DNA from: Aliiruegeria lutimaris
Lineage (GTDB): Bacteria > Pseudomonadota > Alphaproteobacteria > Rhodobacterales > Rhodobacteraceae
DNA: 64,000 bases
Assembly (NCBI RefSeq): GCF_900099935.1
Contig: NZ_FNEK01000022.1
Coordinates: 20,920-84,919, forward strand
Direction of reading: 5' to 3'
A model generated the notes under the pieces. That model searched no databases, was not told the origin of the DNA, and saw nothing but the letters and a program-made list of their open reading frames with translations. Below are positions 54,579 through 64,000 of the stretch, in pieces. Position numbers and translations under genes: made by a program. Position 1 is the stretch's first letter. Each line of letters starts with the position of its first letter.

Positions 54579-56525
54579 TCAGGGGCGGCGCAGGAGCTGG
54601 TCGAACGCGCCTTTCCAATAGGAACTCCTGCGCGCCTTGCGGCGGTGGGACGGGCTGTAACGCTTCCAGCCCGAGAGCGGAGAGACGAGCGGTAACCGCT
54701 CGGCATTGCTGCCAAGCGCGTCGGAATGGGTCAGGTCGGCCAGCGCCCCGATCTGTTCCGGTGTCGGGTCGTCCACGAGCTTGAGAAGTGGCAATGCCCA
54801 ATGCGGCGTCGCCAGGGTCTCCAGCTTGAAATGATCCAGCAGGTAGGCGTGCTCGTCCAGGAAGTACTCCATGCCATCCTGAACCCTCACGGCCTTGCGG
54901 GCATAATCGGTCTCCTCGGCGCTGGGTGTTTCCAGCACTGGCGCGATATGGCCCTCCGCGTCGCGTGACAGGTCGATCGTCGTTCCGTGATCAGCGGTCA
55001 TGGCGAACTCGAGCAGTTCGATTCCACCCTGGTGCAACGCCTTCTGGACCGGTTGCTTGTACGCGCCCTGAGTCAGGAAGCTGTGCATGCGAATGCCGCG
55101 CGCCTCGTTGAAGCTGCTGCTGGGAAGTTGGCCGAGGTAAAGCCCGACGAGACGGTCGCGCGCATTGGCGTCGGGCAGCGAGTTGGCAAAGAGCCGCTGA
55201 ATATTACCGACCCAGCCGATATCGACGAACCCGATCCGGTCCGCGCCTTCCATGGCCTGCAGATAATAGGGCTGGAGCGCGGCGCGGGCTTCGGCGTTGC
55301 GGCGCAGTACATCCGCAAAGGCGGTGTCGATTGCCTTCATCACACGCCAAGCTTCCTCCGGGGCGACCGGAATGTCGATATCCTCGACGCCGAAACGGCT
55401 CAACTCCTCGCGATACGCCTCCGCATCCAGCCCGACCGCGTCGAAGGACCGCCGTGCGCTCTTGGCCCGGCGGCCAATGGTAATGCGTCGTGTCTGCTCG
55501 CTGTCCCATTCCCGCATGCCGGTCAGGTAGCCGACCTTGCGAGACATGTAGAAATACTCGGTCCCGATGTCGGCGAGACCCGCCCGCGCCTTGAGACGGT
55601 TGAAGAGCCGCATCGCCAGTTTGCCGTCCCGGGCGATGAACAGGAGTTTCTTCAGGTCCTGCTGCTGGCTTTGATGCAAGAGCCACAGCGTGAAGCCGAA
55701 CATGAGCGGGCCGAAGACGCGGTAGCCAATCCGCTCGAGCATGCCCTCGGGTTGGAACGTCATCGAGGGGCGCTTGTCGATAAAGCCGGTGATGGCCGTG
55801 ATGGCGTTCGCCCCGAACTCGGCCTCCTCCGGCAACGGGCGGTTGATCACGTCGGCCCAGTCGGCATAGGTCGTGCGCAGACCGAGCGCTTCGGCCCGAT
55901 CGATATCCGCCGCTCGGTTGTCGCCCACATGCAGCCAGCGTTCGTTCAGCGGCCAGCCCTGCTCGGTTCCGACCTTGTGGTAGAGCGCACCCGAACGTTT
56001 CGTGACGCGGTGTTCGCCTGAGACATAGAGCGGCCATTGCGCGGCGCCCTCGAAGCCCTCGCGTTCGAGTTTCTGCGAAAGCCAGTCACCGGGAAGGTAC
56101 ATGTCGCTGATAAAGCCGATCTGCAGGCCCTTTCCGCGGGCAGCATTGTAGCGGCGCATCCCGTCCGGGCTGGCAAAGAGCACGGTGTCTTCCAGTTCAA
56201 GCTCGGTCGCCTTCAGGTAATCGACAAGCGGACCGGGCAGGGCATGGTCGCTGCGAAGCTGTTCGAAAATTTCGTCCAGACAGATTTCGCCCTCCTCGGA
56301 ATGTTGCAGTTGCGCCTTGCGGGCATCCTGTTCGGCCGCGCGCCGGAAACCGGCATAACCGTGGAGGAAGTCGTGGTGGCGCAAGGCGAAATCCGTTTCG
56401 AAAACCTTCAGGCGCACCAGTTCGAACAGATCCACGGGCGCACGGATCTTGCGGTGGAGAAGGGTGTCGAAGATGTCGAATGTGACGACCTGAACATGGT
56501 CCGTCAGCTCGCTCCAGACCCTCAT
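54579..56525 (-). CDS. HAD-superfamily domain protein of the polysaccharide locus
   Basis: A 648-aa two-part protein. The N-terminal part (about 1-230) is a HAD domain: TFDIFDTLLHR (motif I), IGFISDMYLPG (motif II) and LHVGDNRAADIDRAEALG (motif IV). The second part (about 260-640) has LLFIARDGKLAMRLFNRLK and GFVDIGWVGNIQRLFA, a pattern seen in proteins of capsule and O-antigen loci. Function unknown, possibly a phosphatase acting on a glycan precursor. It overlaps the next glycosyltransferase gene by 4 bp. Confidence 0.78.
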   Translation of the reverse strand: MRVWSELTDHVQVVTFDIFDTLLHRKIRAPVDLFELVRLKVFETDFALRHHDFLHGYAGFRRAAEQDARKAQLQHSEEGEICLDEIFEQLRSDHALPGPLVDYLKATELELEDTVLFASPDGMRRYNAARGKGLQIGFISDMYLPGDWLSQKLEREGFEGAAQWPLYVSGEHRVTKRSGALYHKVGTEQGWPLNERWLHVGDNRAADIDRAEALGLRTTYADWADVINRPLPEEAEFGANAITAITGFIDKRPSMTFQPEGMLERIGYRVFGPLMFGFTLWLLHQSQQQDLKKLLFIARDGKLAMRLFNRLKARAGLADIGTEYFYMSRKVGYLTGMREWDSEQTRRITIGRRAKSARRSFDAVGLDAEAYREELSRFGVEDIDIPVAPEEAWRVMKAIDTAFADVLRRNAEARAALQPYYLQAMEGADRIGFVDIGWVGNIQRLFANSLPDANARDRLVGLYLGQLPSSSFNEARGIRMHSFLTQGAYKQPVQKALHQGGIELLEFAMTADHGTTIDLSRDAEGHIAPVLETPSAEETDYARKAVRVQDGMEYFLDEHAYLLDHFKLETLATPHWALPLLKLVDDPTPEQIGALADLTHSDALGSNAERLPLVSPLSGWKRYSPSHRRKARRSSYWKGAFDQLLRRP

Positions 56526-57472
56526 ATCCAGCGCTTCCTCGCGCGGTTGAGCCTGGACAGCGCCGTGCCGATCTTTCCCTTCTGCTTCTTTGCTGGCGCG
56601 TGCGGCTTCGGCGTTTCCTTGTCATCCTTCCGGGGCGGCTTCGGGATCGCGGGAGGGCTGGACAACGCGGAGAGCGCCTGAAGGATCCGGAGCGTTCCGA
56701 GCCCGGCCTCGCCTTCCCGGCGCACCCAGCGATTTGTCAGCAGCGCGCCATAAGCTGCCTGGTCGAGCGGGTCCGTCCGGTCGGTGGCGACATGGTGGAA
56801 GGCCAGCCGTTCCGTATGCACCCAGACATCGTTGCGCAGGCAGAATCTCTGGTGAAACTCCCATTCTGTCAGAAGGGGGAGCGTCGTGTCGTAGAAGCCG
56901 ATTTCGCGCGCTTCGTGACGGTCGAACAGGAAAGCGATGGCCGGGAAAGGGTTGCCGACGACGATTCGGCGGATGTCGAGTACACCGTCATGCAGGTCGT
57001 CGATGCATCCCGGCGGGTGCCAGTCGGTGACGGAATCGATGGTGATATGCGCGCCGCTCACGGTTTCTTCGACCGCCGCCACGCCCGATACGATGCCCTT
57101 CAGCCCGGGTAGAAGCGCCCGTTTCGTGTCATAGGTCCGTGTCATGACGGCAAGGAAATCGGGCGACCAGCTATCGCATTCCGCGTGGATCACCGCGAGT
57201 TCGGTATCGAGGCTTTCCAGGGCGCGGTTGATTGCCTCCGCCTCGGTCTCGGTGTCCAGATCGGGCAGGAACGAGACGCGCGGGTCCGGCTCCGCGAGCA
57301 CGATATCAGCCACCCGGCGCATGTCGTCCGTTGCCTCGGGCGCCTGAGCGATGACGAGTTTCCAGTCACCGACGCTCTGCGCGCGGATGCTTTGGAGCGC
57401 CCTGCGGAACAGCGTGGGCGTTGCAGCACGCGGCAGAACGATCCCAATTGTTTCGGTGCTGAAATCAGGCAT
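56522..57472 (-). CDS. Glycosyltransferase-like protein (GT-A)
   Basis: A 316-aa protein with a degenerate family-2-type GT-A domain: IGIVLPRAATPTLFRRALQSIRAQSVGDWKLVIA at the start and the acidic motif VIHAECDSWSPDF near residue 95 in place of DxD. TEWEFHQRFCLRND resembles the W/ED acceptor region. The C-terminus is Lys-rich and disordered. The start at MPDFSTETIG is preferred. It is co-transcribed with the HAD-domain gene. Confidence 0.78.
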   Translation of the reverse strand: MPDFSTETIGIVLPRAATPTLFRRALQSIRAQSVGDWKLVIAQAPEATDDMRRVADIVLAEPDPRVSFLPDLDTETEAEAINRALESLDTELAVIHAECDSWSPDFLAVMTRTYDTKRALLPGLKGIVSGVAAVEETVSGAHITIDSVTDWHPPGCIDDLHDGVLDIRRIVVGNPFPAIAFLFDRHEAREIGFYDTTLPLLTEWEFHQRFCLRNDVWVHTERLAFHHVATDRTDPLDQAAYGALLTNRWVRREGEAGLGTLRILQALSALSSPPAIPKPPRKDDKETPKPHAPAKKQKGKIGTALSRLNRARKRWI

Positions 57473-57720
57473 AGGATCCAAGAACCTCCGAGCTGGACTC
57501 ACGGCGGGAGGCGCATAATACAGCGCGCCGCTCGGCAGGCCAAATGTGATGGAAGCTGCGGCCGAACTCAACCCGGAACCGTGGAACCCATTGAAGAAAC
57601 GCGGCTCGTCGCCGCAAAGATGCCGGCGGAAATGCTGGCGTTGACCCCGGTTCAAACCCTGTTTCGCGGGGTGCTTCCATCTTGGGGCGCTTCGTGCGAC
57701 CCGACAGGTTTCCCGCGTGA
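57473..57720. other. Non-coding gap upstream of the glycosyltransferase operon
   Basis: No gene or convincing promoter is seen. A GGTTCAAACCC string looks like a tRNA T-arm but lacks any cloverleaf. Confidence 0.4.
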
Positions 57721-57770
57721 ATGATCCTTCGGATCATGGCTCCGCCGGGGATATTTCCGGTCAGAAGAAG
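57721..57770 (-). repeat. Partial copy of the three-hairpin repeat (minus orientation)
   Basis: The right arm and GATCC hairpin of the repeat are present in reverse (CTTCTTCTGACCGGAAATAT then GGATCAT-type hairpin); the left arm is missing. It lies just downstream of the ABC transporter, in the same orientation relative to its gene as the other copies. Confidence 0.6.
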
Positions 57771-57822
57771 CGGTGACCGCGCGAGGAGACGTCCGCTGCC
57801 CGGTGGGGGCCGCGGTGCGGTG

Positions 57823-59655
57823 TCAGCCGATTGTGCCGTCGGCGGCCTCGGATCCGTTTTCGGGGCCTTCCTCGGCCTCTAGGTTGAAGAGGCTGCGATA
57901 GATGGGGTTTGTCGCCATCAGGTTCTCGTGGCTGTCCATCGCCATCAAGTGGCCACCATCCATGAGCATGACCTTGTCCACCCATTGCAGGATGGCCGGG
58001 CGGTGGCTGACAAAGAGCAGGGTCTTGTCCGGGTTGGACTCGACGACGCGGCCGAGGATCTCCCGTTCGCTCTCGCCGTCGAGCGCGCTGGTCGCCTCGT
58101 CGAAGATGATGATCTTGGCATCCTTGAGCAGGGCGCGGGCGATGCCGACACGCTGTTTCTGGCCACCTGAAAGCGCATTGCCGTTGGCGCCGACCTGGGT
58201 GTCGAGCCCCATCGGCATCTCGGCGATCACCTCGGCGAGCTGTGCCTCGCGGACGACCTCCATGATCTCCTCTTCGGTGGCATCCCGGCGTCCGTCGAGA
58301 ATGTTTTCCCGAATCGTTCCCTCGAACAGGAAGACTTCCTGCGAGATCAGAGCCGTCGAGTTGCGCAGCGCGTCATGCGACAGCGAGCGCAGATCTTCGC
58401 CGCCGATCTTCACCGCGCCATGCGTCGGGTCGTAGAAGCGTTGAACGAGGTCGATCAGCGTGGTCTTGCCAGCGCCCGACCGGCCGACGATGGCCACGTT
58501 CTGTCCGGCATCGAGATGGAAGCTGACATTGTTGAGCGCCGGGATCCGGCCCTCGTAGTTGAAGGAGACATTGTCGAAATCGAGCGAAGCGGGGCGGCCT
58601 TCAAGCGTCGTGGTACCGGTCGCCTTCAGCTTCACCGGGACCTCCATCATCTTGAACATGATGTCGGAGAGCACGATGGCGTTCTGAATATCGACCAGCC
58701 CCTTGGAGACGCGTTCGGCCGGCTGGTAGGCCAGCAGGAAGGCCGAGATGAAGGCGGTGAATTCGCCCGGGGTCTTGCCGTTGGCCACCGTCTGCCAGGA
58801 GGCATAGAGCACGTAGAGGCCCAGCACGAGCCCGCCCAGCATTTGCATGAATGGCATGGTGGCGGCGGTGATGCGGGCGATGTTCAGGATCCGGTCCTCC
58901 AACGCCTGCACCGCATCAGAGAAGCGGCCCTTGGTGCCGGGTTCGAGTTGGTAGCTCTTGACCGTCTTGATGCCCTGGAAAGCCTCAACACCAACGGAAT
59001 GGACCTTGCCGAGCAACGTGGCCTCGGATTTGGCGATTGCCTTGATCCGCTTCGAAAGCGTTGTGATCAGGAAGAAGATCAGCGGGAACATCACGACCGC
59101 GGTCAGAGACATGACAGGGTCCTGCCACACCATGACAGTTACAAGGCCGATCAGCGTCAGCACGTCCGTCAGCATGTTGTTGCAGAGCTTGACCACGACA
59201 CTTGCGCCCATGCGACCCGAAATAAAGACCTGCTGCATGGTCGAGGCCGGGTGGCCCGCGGCGAAGAAGGAGAGGTCCTTGTCGATCAGCGCGTTGAACA
59301 GCTTGCGCTGGTACATGGACGAGATCGAGCGGTTGAGCACCTTGGCGATCACGTCATTGCCATATTGGCACAGGCTGAGCGCCGCCGAGACGCCGACAAC
59401 GAGAGCTGCCACCGACCAGGCCTTGGTCAGGCTGCCGGCCACGAAGACTTCGTTCACGATCAACTTGGTCGACCAGGCCAGTGCGGCGGTGAAGGTAGCG
59501 ACACCGGCCATGAGGATCAACGAAAGGACGTAGATCTTCCAGCGTGGCGGGATCGACTCGCGGATCAGGCGCTTGGCAATCGTGTAGTTGTCGACGTCGC
59601 TGGTATTCTGGTTCGGGTTCATCTGTCTGGATTGTCCGAGCTGCTTCAATGACAC
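57823..59655 (-). CDS. ABC transporter, fused permease-ATPase (MsbA-like exporter)
   Basis: A 610-aa half-transporter that dimerises to export lipid, glycan or peptide substrates. The six-helix membrane domain occupies about residues 40-335. The ATPase has Walker A VGRSGAGKTTL (near 395), Q-loop LISQEVFLF, signature LSGGQKQRVGIARALL, Walker B IIIFDEATSALD and H-loop VSHR. The start is uncertain between MSLKQLGQ and the later MNPNQNTS. Its position between glycosyltransferases and rhamnose genes suggests export of a lipid-linked surface saccharide. Confidence 0.9.
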   Translation of the reverse strand: MSLKQLGQSRQMNPNQNTSDVDNYTIAKRLIRESIPPRWKIYVLSLILMAGVATFTAALAWSTKLIVNEVFVAGSLTKAWSVAALVVGVSAALSLCQYGNDVIAKVLNRSISSMYQRKLFNALIDKDLSFFAAGHPASTMQQVFISGRMGASVVVKLCNNMLTDVLTLIGLVTVMVWQDPVMSLTAVVMFPLIFFLITTLSKRIKAIAKSEATLLGKVHSVGVEAFQGIKTVKSYQLEPGTKGRFSDAVQALEDRILNIARITAATMPFMQMLGGLVLGLYVLYASWQTVANGKTPGEFTAFISAFLLAYQPAERVSKGLVDIQNAIVLSDIMFKMMEVPVKLKATGTTTLEGRPASLDFDNVSFNYEGRIPALNNVSFHLDAGQNVAIVGRSGAGKTTLIDLVQRFYDPTHGAVKIGGEDLRSLSHDALRNSTALISQEVFLFEGTIRENILDGRRDATEEEIMEVVREAQLAEVIAEMPMGLDTQVGANGNALSGGQKQRVGIARALLKDAKIIIFDEATSALDGESEREILGRVVESNPDKTLLFVSHRPAILQWVDKVMLMDGGHLMAMDSHENLMATNPIYRSLFNLEAEEGPENGSEAADGTIG

Positions 59656-59930
59656 TGACGCCCCCTCCCAGCCAGTATGGCGTCAGGAAGGAACGCATGC
59701 CGTTATTTTGCGCGAATACGCCAGTGACGCGGTCGGATTGTCAAGGCGCGGTCCGGCCGGAGGGGAGTTTTCGGCGTAAAGGTGCAGTTTGAAAGCGCAT
59801 CTATGGCCTGCCTTCCGCAAGGACTTGCCCAATACCCCTTTGTCGGTTGACAGCTAGGGTGAGGTATTGCCATTTGCAGGCGACCTAAATTCGTGCCCTG
59901 AAAAACGGGCCCAAAGCCGGAAGATATTTT

Positions 59931-60506
59931 ATGGGCATAGACGTTACCCCCCTTGCCATTCCCTCGGTCAAGCTGATCGCGCCGCAGCGTTTCGGTGATC
60001 ACCGGGGCTTTTTCTCCGAGACCTACAATCGGGACGTCTTTGCAGCCGAGGGCATGGATATGACCTTCGTTCAGGACAATCATTCGCTGTCCGAAACCGT
60101 CGGCACGATCCGGGGGCTGCATTTCCAGGGCCCGCCAAGGGCGCAGGACAAGCTCGTGCGTTGCGGCAAGGGCCGGCTCTTCGACGTGGCGGTGGATATC
60201 CGCAAGGGTTCGCCGACCTTCGGCCATTGGGTGGGCGAGGAACTCAGCTTCGAGAACGGCCTGATGCTGCTGGTGCCCGCGGGCTTCGCGCATGGCTTCG
60301 TCACGCTTGAACCGGGCACCGAGATCATTTACAAATGCTCGGATACCTATGCGCCTGAGACCGAGGGCGCGATCCGCTGGGACGACCCGGACATTGGAAT
60401 AGACTGGCCGCTGGATGCGACTGAGCCGCAGCTTTCGGGCAAGGACGCCGTCGCGCCTCTTTTGCGCGAGTTGGACAGCCCCTTCACATTTGAGGAAAAC
60501 GCATGA
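59931..60506 (+). CDS. rfbC: dTDP-4-dehydrorhamnose 3,5-epimerase
   Basis: Cupin-fold epimerase acting on dTDP-4-keto-6-deoxyglucose, third step in dTDP-L-rhamnose synthesis. The 191-aa protein has [13 protein letters not shown] near the N-terminus, [23 protein letters not shown] with the catalytic His, [23 protein letters not shown] with the Asp, and [12 protein letters not shown]. First gene of a four-gene operon with rfbB, rfbD and rfbA; it overlaps rfbB by 4 bp. A TTGACA element lies near 59847 but no clear -10 follows. Confidence 0.96.
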   Translation: MGIDVTPLAIPSVKLIAPQRFGDHRGFFSETYNRDVFAAEGMDMTFVQDNHSLSETVGTIRGLHFQGPPRAQDKLVRCGKGRLFDVAVDIRKGSPTFGHWVGEELSFENGLMLLVPAGFAHGFVTLEPGTEIIYKCSDTYAPETEGAIRWDDPDIGIDWPLDATEPQLSGKDAVAPLLRELDSPFTFEENA

Positions 60507-61543
60507 AGATCCTGGTTACCGGCGGCGCCGGTTTCATCGGCTCCGCTGTCATTCGGCGGGCCATCGCTGACGGCCATTCCGTGGTCAATGTCGATGTTCT
60601 GACCTATGCCGCCTGCCTGGACAATGTTGCTTGCGTGGCCGGCTCGCCGGGTTATTCCTTTGAACAGGCCGATATCCGCGATGCGGAGGCCATGGCCGCC
60701 GTGCTCGACAAGCATGAGCCCGATACGATCATGCACCTGGCCGCCGAAAGCCACGTGGACCGCTCCATCGATGGCCCCGCCGCCTTCATCGACACCAATA
60801 TCACCGGCACCTATGTCCTGCTGGAAGCCGCCCGTGCCTATTGGATGGCCCGGGGCAAGCCGGAAGGCTTCCGCTTCCACCACATCTCGACCGACGAGGT
60901 TTTCGGCTCGCTGGGCGAGACCGGCTTCTTCACCGAGGACAGCCCCTACCAGCCGAACTCGCCCTACTCGGCGTCCAAGGCCAGCTCCGACCACCTCGTG
61001 CGCGCCTGGGCCGAGACCTACGGCCTGCCGGTGGTGCTGACCAATTGCTCCAACAATTACGGCCCCTTCCAGTTCCCGGAAAAACTCATCCCCGTGGTGA
61101 TCCTCAAGGCGCTCTCCGGCCAGCCGATACCGATCTATGGCAAGGGCGAAAATATCCGCGACTGGCTCCACGTCGAGGACCACGCCGAGGCGCTTCTGCT
61201 GGTGCTGGAAAAGGGCGAGTTGGGCCGCAGCTACAATATCGGCGGCGAGAACGAGATGACCAATCTCGCCCTGGTCAAGATGCTCTGCTCCGTGCTCGAC
61301 ATGCTGCGCCCGGGCGCGCGGCCCTATGCCGAGCTGATCACCTTCGTCACCGACCGTCCGGGCCATGACCGCCGCTACGCGATCGACCCAAGCCGCATCC
61401 GCAAGGAGTTGAACTGGCGCCCGTCGCACACGCCGGAAACCGGCCTTGAACAGACCGTCCAGTGGTATCTCGACAACGAGGACTGGTGGAAGAAGCTTCG
61501 AGCCCGCCAGGGTGTCGGCGAGCGTCTGGGGGTGTCGAAATGA
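60503..61543 (+). CDS. rfbB: dTDP-glucose 4,6-dehydratase
   Basis: NAD-dependent dehydratase, second step of dTDP-L-rhamnose synthesis. The 346-aa protein has [39 protein letters not shown], the active-site TDEVFGSLG triad segment with Asp-Glu, and [15 protein letters not shown] with Tyr/Lys. [14 protein letters not shown] and [13 protein letters not shown] are further RmlB signatures. Its stop overlaps the rfbD start. Confidence 0.97.
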   Translation: MKILVTGGAGFIGSAVIRRAIADGHSVVNVDVLTYAACLDNVACVAGSPGYSFEQADIRDAEAMAAVLDKHEPDTIMHLAAESHVDRSIDGPAAFIDTNITGTYVLLEAARAYWMARGKPEGFRFHHISTDEVFGSLGETGFFTEDSPYQPNSPYSASKASSDHLVRAWAETYGLPVVLTNCSNNYGPFQFPEKLIPVVILKALSGQPIPIYGKGENIRDWLHVEDHAEALLLVLEKGELGRSYNIGGENEMTNLALVKMLCSVLDMLRPGARPYAELITFVTDRPGHDRRYAIDPSRIRKELNWRPSHTPETGLEQTVQWYLDNEDWWKKLRARQGVGERLGVSK

Positions 61544-62406
61544 AGGCGCTTCTGCTGGGCCGCGACGGACAGGTAGCCACCGAAATCCTGCGCCGCGCTG
61601 GCGCGTATGGCATCAAGGTCGAGGCGCTGGAAGTGCCCGAGCTGGATTTCACCGATCCTGAAGGTGCCGCCGCGCTGGTCCGTGCCAAGGAATGCGATAT
61701 CATCATCAACGCCGCCGCCTATACCGCCGTCGACAAGGCCGAGAGCGAGGAGAAGCTCGCCCAGCTGATCAATGCCGACGGGCCGGGCGCGGTAGCGAAG
61801 GTCGCGGCGGAGAAGGGTATTCCCTTCCTGCATATTTCGACCGATTACGTGTTTGACGGCTCCGGCGAGGGGCGCTTCTCCACCGAGGATCCGACCGGGC
61901 CGCTGGGCGTCTATGGCGCTACCAAGCTCGATGGAGAGCGGCAGGTGGCCGAAGCCGGCGGCTGGCACGCGATCCTCCGCACCAGTTGGGTTTTTTCCGC
62001 CCATGGCGGCAATTTCGTGAAAACGATGCTGCGGCTCGGCGCCGAACGCGACAAGCTCACTATCGTTGCCGATCAGGTCGGCGGGCCGACCGCCGCTGCC
62101 GATATCGCCGAGGCGTTGCTGACGATTGCCAAGGCCGGTCCCGAAGCCGAAGGCGGGTTGTTCCACTTTGCAGGCGTGCCGGATGCGAGCTGGGCCGATT
62201 TCGCCCGCGAGATCTTTGCGCAGGCAGGGGTGGACTGCGCGGTCGAGGACATTCCGACCTCGGCCTATCCCACGCCCGCCGCACGTCCGCTGAACTCGCG
62301 GCTGGACTGTTCGCGGCTGACGCGCACCCACGGAATCGAGCCGCCCGACTGGAATGCGGCGCTGGCCGAGGTTCTGGCCGAGTTGGGCGCGACGAAACCG
62401 AATTAA
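61540..62406 (+). CDS. rfbD: dTDP-4-dehydrorhamnose reductase
   Basis: Final NAD(P)H-dependent step giving dTDP-L-rhamnose. The 288-aa protein starts [16 protein letters not shown] (the GxxGQ-type cofactor loop), with [38 protein letters not shown] (YxxxK) and [18 protein letters not shown]. It ends 14 bp before rfbA. Confidence 0.96.
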   Translation: MKALLLGRDGQVATEILRRAGAYGIKVEALEVPELDFTDPEGAAALVRAKECDIIINAAAYTAVDKAESEEKLAQLINADGPGAVAKVAAEKGIPFLHISTDYVFDGSGEGRFSTEDPTGPLGVYGATKLDGERQVAEAGGWHAILRTSWVFSAHGGNFVKTMLRLGAERDKLTIVADQVGGPTAAADIAEALLTIAKAGPEAEGGLFHFAGVPDASWADFAREIFAQAGVDCAVEDIPTSAYPTPAARPLNSRLDCSRLTRTHGIEPPDWNAALAEVLAELGATKPN

Positions 62407-62420
62407 AAGGAAAGTTTTTT

Positions 62421-63290
62421 ATGCAACGCAAGGGCATCATTCTCGCAGGCGGCTCCGGTACGCGGCTTTACCCGATCACGATGGCCGTCTCCAAACAGCT
62501 TCTTCCGCTCTATGACAAGCCGATGATCTATTACCCGCTCAGCGTGCTGATGCTGTCGGGTATCCGCGAGATCGCGATCATCACCACCCCGCAGGACCAG
62601 GAGCAATTCCAGCGCCTGCTTGGCGATGGCAGCCAATTCGGGCTGGCGCTGACCTGGATCGTGCAGGACTCGCCGGACGGGCTGGCGCAGGCCTATACGC
62701 TGGCCGAGGATTTCCTCGCCGGCGCGCCCTCGGCGATGATCCTGGGCGACAACATCTTCTTTGGTCACGGACTGCCGGGCCTGCTGGCCTCGGCCGACAA
62801 GAAGCAGAAGGGCGGCACCGTCTTTGCCTATCGCGTCGCCGATCCGGAGCGCTACGGCGTGGTCGCCTTCGAGGGCAAGAAGGTCCGCCACATTATCGAG
62901 AAGCCGGAAGTTCCGCCCTCGCGCTACGCCGTCACCGGACTCTACTTCCTTGACGGTGACGCCCCGGCGCGCGCCCGCGAAGTTCAGCCCTCGCCGCGTG
63001 GCGAGCTGGAGATCACCTCGCTCCTGGAGATGTATCTCGAAGACGAACTGCTCGACGTGGAGACCATGGGGCGCGGATTCGCATGGCTCGACACCGGCAC
63101 CCACGGCTCGCTGCTCGATGCCGGCAATTTCGTCCGTACCCTCACCGAACGGCAGGGAATGCAGTCTGGAAGCCCGGACGAGATCTCCTGGTCGCAGGGC
63201 TGGATCGACGACGATGCCTTGGCCGCCCGAGCGGAGCTGTTCAAGAAGACCGCCTATGGCCAGTATCTGAAATCACTGCTCGAGGAATGA
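62421..63290 (+). CDS. rfbA: Glucose-1-phosphate thymidylyltransferase
   Basis: Makes dTDP-glucose, the first step of the pathway. The 289-aa protein has the signature ILAGGSGTRLYPIT with the catalytic Arg, VSKQLLPLYDKPMIYYPLSVLMLSGI, QDSPDGLAQAYTLAEDFL, LGDNIFFGHGL and the family-specific GFAWLDTGTHGSLLDAGNFV. A strong AAAAGGAAAG ribosome-binding site precedes ATG. Last gene of the rfbCBDA operon; a decayed IS6 element follows. Confidence 0.97.
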   Translation: MQRKGIILAGGSGTRLYPITMAVSKQLLPLYDKPMIYYPLSVLMLSGIREIAIITTPQDQEQFQRLLGDGSQFGLALTWIVQDSPDGLAQAYTLAEDFLAGAPSAMILGDNIFFGHGLPGLLASADKKQKGGTVFAYRVADPERYGVVAFEGKKVRHIIEKPEVPPSRYAVTGLYFLDGDAPARAREVQPSPRGELEITSLLEMYLEDELLDVETMGRGFAWLDTGTHGSLLDAGNFVRTLTERQGMQSGSPDEISWSQGWIDDDALAARAELFKKTAYGQYLKSLLEE

Positions 63291-63352
63291 TGCGGGCAGT
63301 GTGGGCGTGAATCCGGTTGGGCGGGGCAGGGTCGTCTGTTCGCGTATCGGAA

Positions 63353-63960
63353 TGAGTAAAGACGCACCTTTCAAGTTCTTTCGGTCGAACTGGAGATCAT
63401 CCGGCTGGCGGTTCTGATGTCCGTGCGATTTCCGCTGTCGCTCCGCAATGCCGAGGACCTGCTGCACGAGCGCGGCATCGACATCGGCCATATTCGTCCG
63501 GTTCTGGTGAAGCCGGCTCGGTCCGACGTTCGCCGCCGAGGGTCTGCGTTCCGAGCGGCCACGACGTTGGCATTTGGATGAGGTGTTTGTGAAGATCAAT
63601 GGCAAACGCGGCTACCTTTGGCGGGCTGTTGATCACAAGGGGGAAGTCCTGGAAAGTTTCGTCTCAAAGGCGAGGGACAAGAGAGCAGCAACGAAATTCT
63701 TGAAGGAGATCGGCGCCGAACACTTAAAAGAAACAGGCCAATGGCTGAACAATCGGGCGGAGAAGGATCATCTGCCGTTCCGACGACGAGAACGGGCGAT
63801 GCGGCGCTGCCGGCGGATGCGAGGTTTGCAGACATTCATCTCCGTCCACGCCTCGGTCTTCAACCATTTCAATCAGGAGCGTCATCTCTGCCCACGGCGG
63901 AATTTCAAGCTCGACCGCGCCGCTTCTCTTGCCGAGTGCCGCCAGCTTGGCGCGGCATAA
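63353..63960 (+). pseudogene. Decayed IS6-family transposase
   Basis: Fragments of an IS6/IS26-type DDE transposase in several frames: MSKDAPFKFFRS; then in another frame LAVLMSVRFPLSLRNAEDLLHERGIDI; then, after a stop and frame change, RRWHLDEVFVKINGKRGYLWRAVD, and NNRAEKDHLPFRRRERAMRR. The N-terminal HTH and first Asp are recognisable. A deletion of roughly 28 residues removes the segment with the second catalytic Asp, so it is inactive. Terminal inverted repeats could not be found. Confidence 0.85.
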
Positions 63961-64000
63961 GGAACACCAGCCATTCTGTCCTTGACGTGACTGGCTCTCA

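Noticed and set aside
57630..57665. tRNA-like T-arm string GGTTCAAACCC
   Set aside because: Flanks do not pair into a T stem and no acceptor, D or anticodon arms can be built.
59847..59875. Sigma-70 promoter for rfbCBDA
   Set aside because: A good TTGACA is present, but no acceptable -10 hexamer lies 16-18 bp downstream.

Overview
The window is a 64-kb stretch of a GC-rich alphaproteobacterial chromosome, most likely a marine Rhodobacteraceae (roseobacter group) member. The evidence is the gene content (glutathione-dependent formaldehyde oxidation, phaA/phaB, dnaE2, an I78 inhibitor lipoprotein), the dense packing with ATGA/GTGA start-stop overlaps, and an interspersed three-hairpin intergenic repeat of a type I associate with Rhodobacterales. 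No rRNA, tRNA, CRISPR array or intact prophage was seen. The high GC content creates many long antisense shadow ORFs, which are left out.

Region 1 (1-3.7 kb): repeat copy, rnr (RNase R), and a lytic transglycosylase. Region 2 (3.7-10.4 kb): a two-armed locus matching the poorly characterised 'GAK system' (ATP-grasp, amphi-Trp, HprK-related kinase). The minus arm runs NUDIX > PhoU-like/aminoglycoside-phosphotransferase fusion > ATP-grasp > HprK-related kinase B > 63-aa protein > amphi-Trp protein, every junction overlapping. The divergent plus arm carries a CofD-like protein and a degenerate histidine-phosphatase/NUDIX fusion. This is one of the two most interesting systems here. Region 3 (10.4-24.4 kb): a ThDP enzyme, I78 lipoprotein, adhC and fghA (formaldehyde detoxification), NYN-domain protein, TetR regulator beside an AEC transporter, YaiI, HAD phosphatase, ornithine-cyclodeaminase-like enzyme, MFS transporter, zapE, folC-accD. 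Region 4 (24.4-31.7 kb): two tandem CPBP membrane proteases, three uncharacterised proteins, a FadH-type flavoenzyme and a LysR regulator.

Region 5 (31.8-38.9 kb): a tight minus-strand operon cinA-like > GNAT > AhpD-like > OmpA-like, the polyhydroxybutyrate genes phaB and phaA each with its own terminator, an EAL-domain protein and tag. Region 6 (38.9-44.4 kb): a sialate-O-acetylesterase-like/FN3 protein whose 3' end abuts a C-terminally truncated dnaE2. Region 7 (44.4-53.2 kb): the second striking system, a minus-strand cassette of Ser/Thr kinase (frameshifted) > FHA protein > PP2C phosphatase > degenerate dynamin-like GTPase > dynamin GTPase (696 aa) > dynamin GTPase (336 aa) > roadblock-like protein > unknown protein. 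It pairs a complete phospho-signalling set with tandem membrane-type GTPases.

Region 8 (53.5-64 kb): surface polysaccharide locus with two glycosyltransferases, a HAD-domain protein, an ABC exporter and the dTDP-L-rhamnose operon rfbCBDA, bounded by a decayed IS6-family transposase.
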